From Pseudovibrio sp. Alg231-02 (GTDB lineage Bacteria > Pseudomonadota > Alphaproteobacteria > Rhizobiales > Stappiaceae): a stretch of DNA of 64,000 nucleotides. The notes under the pieces were generated by a model. That model made no database searches. It saw only the letters and a program-made list of their open reading frames with translations, and had not been told where the DNA came from. The DNA is taken from NCBI RefSeq assembly GCF_900143565.1, contig NZ_FREX01000009.1:124001-188000 (forward strand), in the 5' to 3' direction. This document shows, piece by piece, positions 41,926 through 50,329 of this stretch. Numbering within the stretch: the first letter of the stretch is position 1; every line of letters begins with the position of its first letter. A program made the position numbers and the translations under genes.

Positions 41926-42361
41926 AACGCATTCTCCACAAAAGCGACCCCTGTGATAGGCTAGGGCCTTGCCTATAATAGCAATGCCAGATGCAGGTGT
42001 AAGTCAAACACTTCGATCAAGTTACCCGTATTTTTGCACCTAAGAAAACCTCTGGTATCGACCAATTGCGCAAATTATCATCTTGCTATCTCCAGGGTCG
42101 CCAACTAGCTTGCTCCTCGTAAAACTATGGACGGCGTCCCGTGACGGACTGAAATGGATTTCGGGGGCGGTCGACCCACATCGGGGGCCAGAATCGAAGC
42201 TGTCTGACGAAATAATGTGTGAAGCTGCGGACTTATAGTGCGCGGTCGATGTTCTATTTCGTTGGTCCATCTATTGTCTTTGCGACGTCTCCTTAAATGA
42301 CAGCGATAAACCCCTGTTGCCAGTGGCAATGGAAGGCACCGCTGCATGTTGGAGATAGAAC
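41926..42361. other. 436-base leader region of the corrin operon
   Basis: No supported gene. A direct octamer repeat TCGGGGGC occurs at 42161-42168 and 42181-42188, exactly 20 bp apart, around the palindrome GGTCGACC (42169-42176). I looked for the conserved blocks of a B12 riboswitch (B12 box, GCCACTG) in the coding direction and found none, so control here is probably not by the standard cobalamin riboswitch. A TTGCCAGTGGCAA dyad lies near 42318. Confidence 0.45.
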
Positions 42362-42625
42362 ATGTCTTATTTTTTGAAGCCCGCGCTCCTCGCAGGAGTG
42401 ATGGGGCTTTCCTCGTCTGCTGCCTTTGCACATGCGGGACATTTGGGTGAGCTTGCTGGCCACAGCCATTGGATTGGCGTAGCCGCAGTCACCGGCGCTG
42501 CAATCATCGCTGGTCTGGCTGCCAAAGCAAAAAAACGATCCTCTTCCTCTGAGGAGAACTCGCCGGAAAATGCTGAGAGCGATGGTGCTCTCTCCCCAGA
42601 TGGTACAGAAGCAGAGCCAGCATAA
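42362..42625 (+). CDS. Small His-containing membrane-anchored protein of the corrin operon
   Basis: 87 residues. The N-terminal SYFLKPALLAGVMGLSSSAAF then AHAGH is a cleavable signal peptide, and the new N-terminus HAGHLGELAGHSHWIG has four histidines. A transmembrane helix (VAAVTGAAIIAGLAA) and a charged tail rich in Ser and Glu follow. It overlaps the CbiX start codon by one base (TAATG), so it is the first gene of the corrin operon. A short periplasmic His-rich peptide beside a cobaltochelatase gene suggests cobalt binding or delivery; this is inference. Similar small proteins (DUF6732-like) sit in this place in related genomes. Confidence 0.75.
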   Translation: MSYFLKPALLAGVMGLSSSAAFAHAGHLGELAGHSHWIGVAAVTGAAIIAGLAAKAKKRSSSSEENSPENAESDGALSPDGTEAEPA

Positions 42626-43728
42626 TGACAATAAAAACAGAAGAAAAACTCGGCGTCATGATCTGCGGACATGGCAGTCGAAACAAAGGTGCAGTTGCCG
42701 AATTTGCTCGCCTTGCAAAAGGTATGCGTGAAAGATTTCCGGATCTTCCAGTGGACTATGGATACCTCGAGTTCGCAAATCCAGTGATCCATTCAGGTCT
42801 GGACAATCTGCGCGAGCAGGGGTGTACGCGCATTCTTGCAGTTCCAGGCATGCTGTTTGCAGCTGGTCACGCAAAAAATGATATTCCGTCTGTGCTCAAC
42901 ACCTATCAGGCCAAACATCCTGAAGTGTCCATCGAATATGGCCGCGAACTGGCCGTCGATACACGCATGGTACAGGCTGCAGGCGCACGCATTCAGGAAG
43001 CCATCGATGCAGCTGGTCCTGAGGTGAAGCCGGAAGAAACCCTGCTTATGGTGGTTGGCCGTGGTGCTTCAGATCCGGATGCAAACTCCAACGTTGCCAA
43101 AATCACCCGCATGTTGTGGGAAGGTTTCGGCTTTGGTTGGGCAGAAACCTGTTATTCTGGCGTAACCTTCCCGCTCGTTGAGCCGGGGTTGGAGCACGCT
43201 GTTAAGCTTGGTTACAAGCGTATCGTTGTGTTCCCATATTTCCTGTTCACTGGCGTTCTTGTACAGCGTATTTACAACTTCACCGATGAAGTTGCCGCAC
43301 GCCACCCGGATGTTGAGTTTATCAAAGCTGGCTATCTGAACGATCACCCGAAGGTCATCGACACGATGCAAGAGCGTGTGACGGAGATTGTTCAGGGTTC
43401 AAACAACATGAACTGCCAGCTTTGTAAGTACAGAGAACAGGTTCTTGGGTTTGAGGCTGAGATCGGTTTGCCACAGGAGAGCCACCACCATCACGTGGAA
43501 GGCTTGGGTGATGAAGCTGAATGCAAGCTGTGTGATGTGACGTGTACTGGAGAGTGTGACAGCAAGGGCGCGGATGCTCACGATCATGCGCATAGTCACT
43601 CCCATGACCACAGCCACGGACACCACCATCATCACGGTGATGACCACGGACATGATCACCATCATCATCCGTATCCTCATGCAGATCACCCGCTTGGGCC
43701 AAAATCCATGTTGAAGGATGATGCCTGA
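42625..43728 (+). CDS. cbiX: Sirohydrochlorin cobaltochelatase CbiX with Fe-S motif and His-rich tail
   Basis: 367 residues. Two tandem CbiX domains (about 1-255) begin with MICGHGSRNKGAVAEFARLA, the chelatase metal site, and contain FAAGHAKNDIP. The C-terminal extension has MNCQLC (262-267), exactly the MxCxxC motif that binds a 4Fe-4S cluster in Bacillus megaterium CbiX, a further CKLCDVTCTGEC (300-311), and a tail with more than 20 histidines (about 319-345) resembling metal-storage tails. It inserts cobalt into sirohydrochlorin (precorrin-2 stage), which marks the early-cobalt route. Overlaps the preceding gene. Confidence 0.92.
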   Translation: MTIKTEEKLGVMICGHGSRNKGAVAEFARLAKGMRERFPDLPVDYGYLEFANPVIHSGLDNLREQGCTRILAVPGMLFAAGHAKNDIPSVLNTYQAKHPEVSIEYGRELAVDTRMVQAAGARIQEAIDAAGPEVKPEETLLMVVGRGASDPDANSNVAKITRMLWEGFGFGWAETCYSGVTFPLVEPGLEHAVKLGYKRIVVFPYFLFTGVLVQRIYNFTDEVAARHPDVEFIKAGYLNDHPKVIDTMQERVTEIVQGSNNMNCQLCKYREQVLGFEAEIGLPQESHHHHVEGLGDEAECKLCDVTCTGECDSKGADAHDHAHSHSHDHSHGHHHHHGDDHGHDHHHHPYPHADHPLGPKSMLKDDA

Positions 43729-43730
43729 GA

Positions 43731-44417
43731 ATGGGCCAGAACGTGAATCCAGAAGTTCTGGCACCCTACGATTACATTAAGGATCCTGCCGAAATCTATC
43801 GGCAGTCCTTTTCAATCGTACGGACAGAGGCTGACTTAAAGTGCCTGCCAGATAACTTGAGGCCTGTTGCAGTCCGCCTGATCCATTCCTGTGGGATGAC
43901 TGACATTCCGCAGGATTTGTCATATTCTGAGGATGTAGTTGCCAAAGCAAATGAGGCTCTGCGAAACGGCGCCCCGGTACTGACCGATGTCGAGATGGTT
44001 GCACATGGTATTATCCGCAAATACCTGCCAGCAGACAATCAAGTCATCTGCACTTTGAACCAGCCAGACGTGCCCGAGCTTGCAAAACAGCTCGGCACAA
44101 CAAGGTCGGCTGCGGCTGTTGAGCATTGGAGACCGCATCTGGAAGGTGCTGTTATCGCCATTGGCAATGCACCAACGGCGCTGTTTCATCTTCTTGAGAT
44201 AGTGGCAAATGGTGCACCAAAGCCAGCAGCTATTCTCGGCTTTCCCGTTGGGTTCGTGGGAGCCGCAGAATCCAAGCAAGCACTGGCGACAAGTTCACTC
44301 GGCATGCCGTTTCTAACACTTCAGAGGCGCAGAGGTGGCTCTGCAATTGCAGCTGCAGCAGTCAATGCAATGGCAGCAGGCTTGCCTGAAGAAAAGGTGC
44401 AGGAGACATCAAAATGA
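43731..44417 (+). CDS. cobH: Precorrin-8X methylmutase
   Basis: 228 residues. Moves the C11 methyl to C12, giving (cobalt-)hydrogenobyrinate. Features: RLIHSCGMTDIPQDLSYS with the catalytic His, NGAPVLTDVEMVAHGI, TRSAAAVEHWRPHLEGAVIA and FPVGFVGAAESKQAL. The start is 3 bases after the cbiX stop and the end overlaps cobL by 4 bases (ATGA). In the early-cobalt pathway the same protein is called CbiC. Confidence 0.95.
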   Translation: MGQNVNPEVLAPYDYIKDPAEIYRQSFSIVRTEADLKCLPDNLRPVAVRLIHSCGMTDIPQDLSYSEDVVAKANEALRNGAPVLTDVEMVAHGIIRKYLPADNQVICTLNQPDVPELAKQLGTTRSAAAVEHWRPHLEGAVIAIGNAPTALFHLLEIVANGAPKPAAILGFPVGFVGAAESKQALATSSLGMPFLTLQRRRGGSAIAAAAVNAMAAGLPEEKVQETSK

Positions 44418-45640
44418 GCAGTCAAACAGCACCTTGGCTCACAATCATCGGCATTGGTGAGGATGGCTTTAACGGCCTGTCTGAAACAGCCAAATCAGCG
44501 CTGAAAGCTGCCTCTCTCATCTATGGTGGAGCACGGCATCTGGAATTTTTGCAAGATGGTGCAAGCAACATCAGTTGTGAGATGAAAGCATGGCCGTCTC
44601 CACTTTCAAAAGGCATTGAAGAACTTGCGGTAAACCGTGGTCAAAACACAGTGGTGTTGGCGACGGGGGATCCGCAATGGTTTGGTGTCGGAGCAACACT
44701 TCATCGTCAGTTCTGTGCTGAAGAGATCGAGGTCATCCCGCATCTCTCAGCATTCGCTTTGGCTACAAGCCGCTTAGGCTGGCCTCTGCAAAATGTCGAA
44801 ACCCTCAGCTTGCATGGCCGCCCTCTGGATACCCTGCGCGGTTTCCTCTATCCCGGCGCCCGCATCATCGCACTCACGTCTAATGGTGCAGCCCCAGGTG
44901 AGATTGCAGATCTACTCGCTGATGAAGGGTATGGCGCGAGTACCCTGACGATACTTGAGCATCTCGGTGGCCCGCAGGAAAAAGTAATAAGCCGCGAGGC
45001 TGAAGAGTATTCTGATCAAGCTGCCGAGCTGAACACGATTGCGATTGAAGCCAAACCAATCCCAAACACGCCTGTCTTGTCACGCACGCCCGGTCTGCCG
45101 GATTCTGCGTTCCGTCATGATGGAAAAATGACCAAACAGGAAGTACGGGCTGTAACGCTTGCCAAACTTGCACCTATTCCGGGACAGCTCCTGTGGGACA
45201 TTGGCGCTGGCAGTGGATCCATCGGTATCGAATGGCTGCGGGCTGCAAAGGATACCAAGGCTCTTGCCATTGAGCCGTTGGAAAAACGGCATGTGTTCAT
45301 TCGTGGAAATGCAGCAGCCCTAGGGACACCTATGCTTCAGCTGATTGAAGGCAAAGCCCCCGAGGCACTTGATAATTTGCCGCAGCCAAATGCGATTTTT
45401 GTCGGAGGTGGCCTCACATCAGCGGGTATACTCAAAACATGCTTTGAAGCGCTGCCATCAGGAGGTCGCTTGGTAGCCAATGCTGTTACTCTGGAAGGAG
45501 AGCAAGTGCTGGCAGAGGGCTGGAAGAAGTACGGTGGAGATCTAAGCCGTATAGCAATCTCAAGAGCCGATCCCATTGGCGGTCTCACGGGTTGGCGTCC
45601 ATTGATGCCGGTAACACAATGGAGCTTGGTAAAGTCATGA
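44414..45640 (+). CDS. cobL: Precorrin-6Y C5,15-methyltransferase (decarboxylating)
   Basis: 408 residues, a fusion of CbiE-like (about 1-205, TIIGIGEDGFNGLSETAKSA) and CbiT-like (about 240-400) methyltransferases, the latter with LLWDIGAGSGSIGIEWLRAA as SAM-binding motif. It methylates C5 and C15 and decarboxylates the acetate side chain at C12. The start codon overlaps the cobH stop; the end overlaps cobI by 4 bases. Confidence 0.94.
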   Translation: MSSQTAPWLTIIGIGEDGFNGLSETAKSALKAASLIYGGARHLEFLQDGASNISCEMKAWPSPLSKGIEELAVNRGQNTVVLATGDPQWFGVGATLHRQFCAEEIEVIPHLSAFALATSRLGWPLQNVETLSLHGRPLDTLRGFLYPGARIIALTSNGAAPGEIADLLADEGYGASTLTILEHLGGPQEKVISREAEEYSDQAAELNTIAIEAKPIPNTPVLSRTPGLPDSAFRHDGKMTKQEVRAVTLAKLAPIPGQLLWDIGAGSGSIGIEWLRAAKDTKALAIEPLEKRHVFIRGNAAALGTPMLQLIEGKAPEALDNLPQPNAIFVGGGLTSAGILKTCFEALPSGGRLVANAVTLEGEQVLAEGWKKYGGDLSRIAISRADPIGGLTGWRPLMPVTQWSLVKS

Positions 45641-46359
45641 CTGGTACGCTCTATGGCGTTGGTCTTGGACCAGGAGATCCTGAGCTTTTGACGCTAAAAG
45701 CTCACCGGCTCATTTGTTCTGCAAAAACAATCGCATACCCAGCGGCAGTTGGAGTGTCCAGTTTCGCTCGGCAAATTGCAGCACCGTATATTCAAGAGGG
45801 AACAACAGAAGTCCCGATTGAAATGCCGATGAAGGTCGAACGTTTTCCCGCAAAGGAAATCTACGATCAGGCGGCAGAGACGATCTCGGAGAAATTGAAA
45901 GCGGGAGAAGATGTTGTCGTTCTGTGTGAGGGCGATCCATTTCTCTATGGCTCGTTCATGTACCTCTACGAACGTCTGCGCGGTAACTTTGCCTGCGAAA
46001 TCGTGCCGGGCGTATCATCAGTCAATGCCTGCGCTGCTGCGCTCGGCAGGCCCCTCGCTGCGCGTAATGAAGTGCTGACAATCATTCCCGGTCCACTGGA
46101 AGATGAGCAACTTCAACACAGCATTGGGCAGTCCGACGCTTTCGTCATCTTGAAGGTCGGGCGCCATCTACCGCGCGTCAAGGCTCTGCTTGAAAAACTG
46201 GGATTACTTGGTGCAGCAGGATACGTCGAACGGGCGACCCTGCCGGAAATGGTGGTGGCCCGTCTGGTTGACTATCCAAATGAAACTGCACCGTATTTTT
46301 CAATGATAATTGTATATAAGGGAGAAGAGGCATGGACGTTGCACCCGCAATCGTTGTGA
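45637..46359 (+). CDS. cobI: Precorrin-2 C20-methyltransferase
   Basis: 240 residues of the cobalamin methyltransferase family (LYGVGLGPGDPELLTLKAHR at the N-terminus, CEGDPFLYGSFMYLYERL, EIVPGVSSVNACAAALGRPL). Methylates C20 of (cobalt-)precorrin-2. The ATG at 45637 overlaps the cobL stop (ATGA) and is preferred to earlier codons because the family N-terminus starts there. It overlaps the next gene by 28 bases. Confidence 0.93.
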   Translation: MTGTLYGVGLGPGDPELLTLKAHRLICSAKTIAYPAAVGVSSFARQIAAPYIQEGTTEVPIEMPMKVERFPAKEIYDQAAETISEKLKAGEDVVVLCEGDPFLYGSFMYLYERLRGNFACEIVPGVSSVNACAAALGRPLAARNEVLTIIPGPLEDEQLQHSIGQSDAFVILKVGRHLPRVKALLEKLGLLGAAGYVERATLPEMVVARLVDYPNETAPYFSMIIVYKGEEAWTLHPQSL

Positions 46360-48185
46360 TCAGCCCGGTCGCTCTGAAAACCGCTCAGAAGCTCTCCACT
46401 GTACTGGATGAAAGCCTCATTCACGGCTTTGCAAGAAACGGTTCAAAGCCGAATGTAGATTATCATCTCTCCTTCTCTGAACCGATGGATCATCTGCGGT
46501 CCTTGTTTCAGTCAGGTACACCAATCATCGGTATTTGTGCTGCAGGAATTCTCATCCGCGCGCTCGCACCTGTCTTGGCAGAAAAGCGAAACGAACCACC
46601 TGTCATTGCAGTGTCAGAAGATGGTTCAAGCGTTGTTCCGCTGCTTGGCGGCCATCGCGGTGCCAATGCCTTAGCCCATGAAATTGCAGAGGTCCTGCAC
46701 GGTCATGCCGCGATCACGACCGCAGGCGACACTGTCTTTGGTGTTGCGCTTGATGATCCACCAGAAGGCTGGACGCTCGCCAATCCATCAGACGCCAAGT
46801 CTGTTATGGCGCATATGCTGGCAGGCGATGCTGTAAAACTCTCCGGTCAGGCAGATTGGTTGGAGGCGGCGACTCTTCCTGTTGCGGATGATGCTGAACT
46901 GGAAATTGTTGCAACCGAGCAACCCCATGATGGACACAACGGAAAGCTCGTGTTCCACCCTCAAACTCACGTGGTTGGTCTTGGCTGTTCCCGAGGGTGT
47001 TCTCTTGAGGAGCTGGATGAGCTCCTTCAAAAAGGCTTGAAACAGGCAAACATCTCAATGGGAGCCGTAGCAGCTTTCGCGAGTATCGACCTGAAGGCCG
47101 ATGAAGTGGCAATGAACAAGCTCGCTGCCCGCTACAACAAGCCTTTCCGCCTGTTCACGGCTAGTGAGCTCAACGAACACAAAGATCGTCTGCAAAATCC
47201 GTCTGATGTCGTCTTTGCTGAGGTTGGATGCCATGGCGTGAGTGAAGGCTCTGCCTTGGCAGGCGTCGGCACATCCGGTGAACTGGTGCTGGAAAAGCAG
47301 AAAACTGCAAACGCCACAGTTGCTATTGCCAGAGCGTTGGTCCCTGTGAAACACGAGAAACTTGGTAGAGCAAGAGGCCGCCTTCACGTCATCGGCATTG
47401 GGCCGGGGCAAGAAGCATGGCGTACGCCAGAAGCCTCCAGCTGGTTGGCAGAGGCAGATGAAGTCGTCGGCTACGGCCTCTATCTCGACCTCGTCTCATC
47501 CCTGATCAGAGGCAAGCAACGCCATGCGTTCCCACTGGGAGCAGAAGAAGAGCGCGTCCGCTTCGCACTCGAAAGAGCTGGGCAGGGCCACAACGTTGCG
47601 CTGGTCTGTTCAGGAGACTCTGGCGTGTATGCCATGGGAGCCCTGGTCTTCGAACTACTAGACCGCGCACAGGATAACGGCGGCGTTAGCGATGCCGCTC
47701 GCCGCGTTGAAGTTGCATCTGCACCGGGCATCTCCGCAATGATCGCTCTCAGCAACCGCATCGGAGCGCCGCTGGGACATGACTTCTGCGCCATTTCTCT
47801 GTCAGACCTTCTCACCCCATGGGAAACAATTCAGCAGCGCCTGGAAGGTGCAGCAATCGGTGACTTCGTGATTGGGTTCTATAATCCAGTCTCCAAGCGT
47901 CGCCGCACGCAATTGGCTTGGGCACGGGAGAAGTTGCTGCAACATCGTCCTGAAAATACGCCAGTTATTCTCGGTGCGAACATCGGACGAGAGAATGAGG
48001 TCATCACCACAACAACGCTGAAGGATCTACAAGTCGATGATGTCGACATGCTGACTACGGTTATTGTGGGATGTAGTCAAACCCGCTTGGGAGGCAACGG
48101 CCAATCCCTGCATTTTGTCTACACGCCACGGGGTTATGCCAAAAAGATCGATGCACCAGAGAAAGAAACGGAGACAGCAGTGTGA
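46332..48185 (+). CDS. cobJ: CbiG-CobJ fusion: cobalt-precorrin-5A hydrolase / precorrin-3B C17-methyltransferase
   Basis: 617 residues. Residues about 1-130 match CbiG N-terminal (IIGICAAGILIRALAPVLAE, then PLLGGHRGANALAHEIAEVL), about 210-335 match CbiG C-terminal/CobE (HVVGLGCSRGCSLEELDELL), and 349-617 match CobJ/CbiH (RLHVIGIGPGQ, GYGLYLDLVSSLI, VCSGDSGVYAMGALVFELLD, FYNPVSKRRRTQLAWAREKL). CbiG opens the ring-contraction lactone in the early-cobalt pathway; CobJ/CbiH methylates C17 and contracts the ring. GGGAGAAGAGG precedes the ATG. Fusions of this type occur in alphaproteobacteria. Confidence 0.93.
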   Translation: MDVAPAIVVISPVALKTAQKLSTVLDESLIHGFARNGSKPNVDYHLSFSEPMDHLRSLFQSGTPIIGICAAGILIRALAPVLAEKRNEPPVIAVSEDGSSVVPLLGGHRGANALAHEIAEVLHGHAAITTAGDTVFGVALDDPPEGWTLANPSDAKSVMAHMLAGDAVKLSGQADWLEAATLPVADDAELEIVATEQPHDGHNGKLVFHPQTHVVGLGCSRGCSLEELDELLQKGLKQANISMGAVAAFASIDLKADEVAMNKLAARYNKPFRLFTASELNEHKDRLQNPSDVVFAEVGCHGVSEGSALAGVGTSGELVLEKQKTANATVAIARALVPVKHEKLGRARGRLHVIGIGPGQEAWRTPEASSWLAEADEVVGYGLYLDLVSSLIRGKQRHAFPLGAEEERVRFALERAGQGHNVALVCSGDSGVYAMGALVFELLDRAQDNGGVSDAARRVEVASAPGISAMIALSNRIGAPLGHDFCAISLSDLLTPWETIQQRLEGAAIGDFVIGFYNPVSKRRRTQLAWAREKLLQHRPENTPVILGANIGRENEVITTTTLKDLQVDDVDMLTTVIVGCSQTRLGGNGQSLHFVYTPRGYAKKIDAPEKETETAV

Positions 48186-48961
48186 CGGTTCATTTCATTG
48201 GAGCAGGGCCGGGTGATCCCGAACTGATTACGGTACGTGGGCTAAAGCTCATCGAAAAATGCAAAGTCTGTCTCTACGCAGGCTCATTGGTACCGCCTGC
48301 TATTGTCGAGGCCGCACCAGAAGATGCATTGGTCATGGATACAGCTTCCATGACCCTTGATGAAATCATCGACGAAATTGCAAAGGCTCACGAAAAAGAT
48401 CTGGATGTGGCACGGGTCCACTCCGGCGATCCATCCATTTATGGTGCCACTGCGGAACAGATGCGCAGATTGGATGATCTGGGCATTGAGTACGATGTAA
48501 CTCCGGGTGTACCCGCATTCGCCGCGGCGGCTGCAGCCTTGAAAACCGAGTTGACGATCCCTGAAATCGCACAAAGCATCATCGTCACCAGAACCTCGAT
48601 GAAGTCCTCAGGCATGCCTGAAGGTGAGGATCTGCAAACGCTTGGCCGCTCTGGTGCTACATTGGCAATCCATCTCAGTGTCAGAAATCTTGGAGAGATC
48701 TACCGGAAACTGGCTCCGCTCTATGGTGAAGACTGTCCGGTGATCATCGCCTACCGCGTTGGCTGGCCGGATGAAGCATTCATTCATGGCACATTGGCGG
48801 ACATTCGTGAAAAAGCAAAAGCTTCGAAGATCACAAGAACGGCTCTCATCTTCGTTGGGCCAGCCTTGAAGGCAGGGAAAGAGTTTCGAGACAGTGCGCT
48901 CTATGATGCCAACCACGTTCACGTTCTTCGTCCAAAGAAGAAGACAAAGGTGACTGCGTAA
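48182..48961 (+). CDS. cobM: Precorrin-4 C11-methyltransferase
   Basis: 259 residues: VHFIGAGPGDPELITVRGLK at the N-terminus, VARVHSGDPSIYGATAEQMR and DVTPGVPAFAAAAAALKTEL, ending in a basic tail (PKKKTKVTA). Methylates C11 of precorrin-4 (CbiF in the other nomenclature). The GTG start overlaps the stop of the fusion gene (GTGA). It ends the operon; cobB, on the other strand, ends only 9 bases away and no terminator is visible. Confidence 0.94.
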   Translation: MTVHFIGAGPGDPELITVRGLKLIEKCKVCLYAGSLVPPAIVEAAPEDALVMDTASMTLDEIIDEIAKAHEKDLDVARVHSGDPSIYGATAEQMRRLDDLGIEYDVTPGVPAFAAAAAALKTELTIPEIAQSIIVTRTSMKSSGMPEGEDLQTLGRSGATLAIHLSVRNLGEIYRKLAPLYGEDCPVIIAYRVGWPDEAFIHGTLADIREKAKASKITRTALIFVGPALKAGKEFRDSALYDANHVHVLRPKKKTKVTA

Positions 48962-48970
48962 CTGCTGGAA

Positions 48971-50329
48971 TTAGGAAGAAGCGGACCACCATTCTTCGCT
49001 TCTTCCTGCCACCACATGCGCGAAAGACCCCATGACACGCCCATTGATGTGGCCCAGAGGGTCCAGATCGTGATGCTCCGCATCCTGAGCATCAAAAAGC
49101 GGCGGTGCTTCTGATTTGATCGTCAGCGTTGAATAGTGGAACTCATGCGCACCCAACGGGTTCATCCAAGGAAAGCCAGCAGACCTTGCGGCCTCTGTCG
49201 CCTTCAGCTTCCGATAGCCTAAATGCAGCTTTCTCTTCGCAAAGCTGGTTTCAATCGGCAGCAGACCAAGCATCTCGTGGGACTGCCCACTTTTATCTGT
49301 CAGCGCTTCACCAAGTACCATGTAGCCGCCACACTCACCATAAATGAGCTTGTCTGCAGCTGCAGCAGATTTTATTCCGCGCTTAAAGATGTCTGCTTGA
49401 GATAACTGTTCTGCATGAAGTTCCGGATATCCGCCACTCAGGAAGATTGCGTCAGCATTTTCTGATGGGCCTTCGTTTGCCAACGGAGAGAAGAAGGAAA
49501 GTGTAACGCCTTGCCTCTGCCAATCACTGAGCAGATGCTCGTAACTGAAAGCAAAGGCAATATCCTTAGCAATCGCGATATATTGCCCAAGCGGAGGTAA
49601 ATGAGAAATGCCTGTCAGCTCTTTGTTTTCCCGGGCAGGAATAGCAAGCACTTTCGCAAGGCGCATCAAGGCTGGCACATCCACACTTTCAGCAGCCACC
49701 TCACCAGCTGCATTTAGGAACTCTTCCAAATCCTCACGCTCACTGGCTTGCACAAGCCCTAAATGGCGCTCAGGCAACTCCAATCTCTTTGAGCGATAAA
49801 ACGCGCCTAAGACAATGACATCCAAAGGCTCTAGCGCACGCCGCAAAATGCGCTCATGACGCGGAGACCCGACCCGGTTGAGAATGACGCCATTGATGTG
49901 GCAATGAGGATGGTATGTGAGAAACCCATGGACAAGGGCAGCAACCGATTGCGCCTGAGACTTGCAATCCACCACCAGAATAACCGGCAGACCCAGATGA
50001 ACCGCTAATTCTGCAACAGAGCCAGAGCCATCAGCTGCACCGTCAAAGAGACCCATAGCTCCTTCAACAACCACAACGTCAGTGTGTTTTTCCTGCTCCG
50101 TGGCGTTGAGTGAAAGTTGCGCCAATGACATCGCCCAGGCGTCATAGTTCAGGCATGGCCGCCCGGAAGCCGCACTATGAAAAGCAGGGTCGATATAATC
50201 TGGTCCCGATTTGCCCGAGGCAATACGAAGCCCGGTATCACGAAGAGCACGCAGCAGCGCCAATGTAATCGTTGTTTTGCCAGACCCGGAAGACGGCGCT
50301 GCAATAACGAAACCCTTCGCAATGGTCAT
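48971..50329 (-). CDS. cobB: Cobyrinate / hydrogenobyrinate a,c-diamide synthase
   Basis: 452 residues. Amidates side chains a and c using glutamine and ATP. N-terminal DRTGG-like ATPase domain with the P-loop APSSGSGKTTITLALLRA (10-27) and VVVEGAMGLFDG; C-terminal type-1-like glutamine amidotransferase domain with YGECGGYMVLGEAL (catalytic Cys) and a late GRVMGSFAHVV. Starts inside the cobA stop (ATGA overlap), so cobA and cobB form one minus-strand unit. CbiA in the early-cobalt naming. Confidence 0.94.
   Translation of the reverse strand: MTIAKGFVIAAPSSGSGKTTITLALLRALRDTGLRIASGKSGPDYIDPAFHSAASGRPCLNYDAWAMSLAQLSLNATEQEKHTDVVVVEGAMGLFDGAADGSGSVAELAVHLGLPVILVVDCKSQAQSVAALVHGFLTYHPHCHINGVILNRVGSPRHERILRRALEPLDVIVLGAFYRSKRLELPERHLGLVQASEREDLEEFLNAAGEVAAESVDVPALMRLAKVLAIPARENKELTGISHLPPLGQYIAIAKDIAFAFSYEHLLSDWQRQGVTLSFFSPLANEGPSENADAIFLSGGYPELHAEQLSQADIFKRGIKSAAAADKLIYGECGGYMVLGEALTDKSGQSHEMLGLLPIETSFAKRKLHLGYRKLKATEAARSAGFPWMNPLGAHEFHYSTLTIKSEAPPLFDAQDAEHHDLDPLGHINGRVMGSFAHVVAGRSEEWWSASS

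Noticed and set aside
41926-42361. Cobalamin riboswitch before the corrin operon
   Set aside because: Looked for because of the operon; the B12 box and the GCCACTG core are not present in the coding direction. A reverse-strand GCCACTGG belongs to a short palindrome only.
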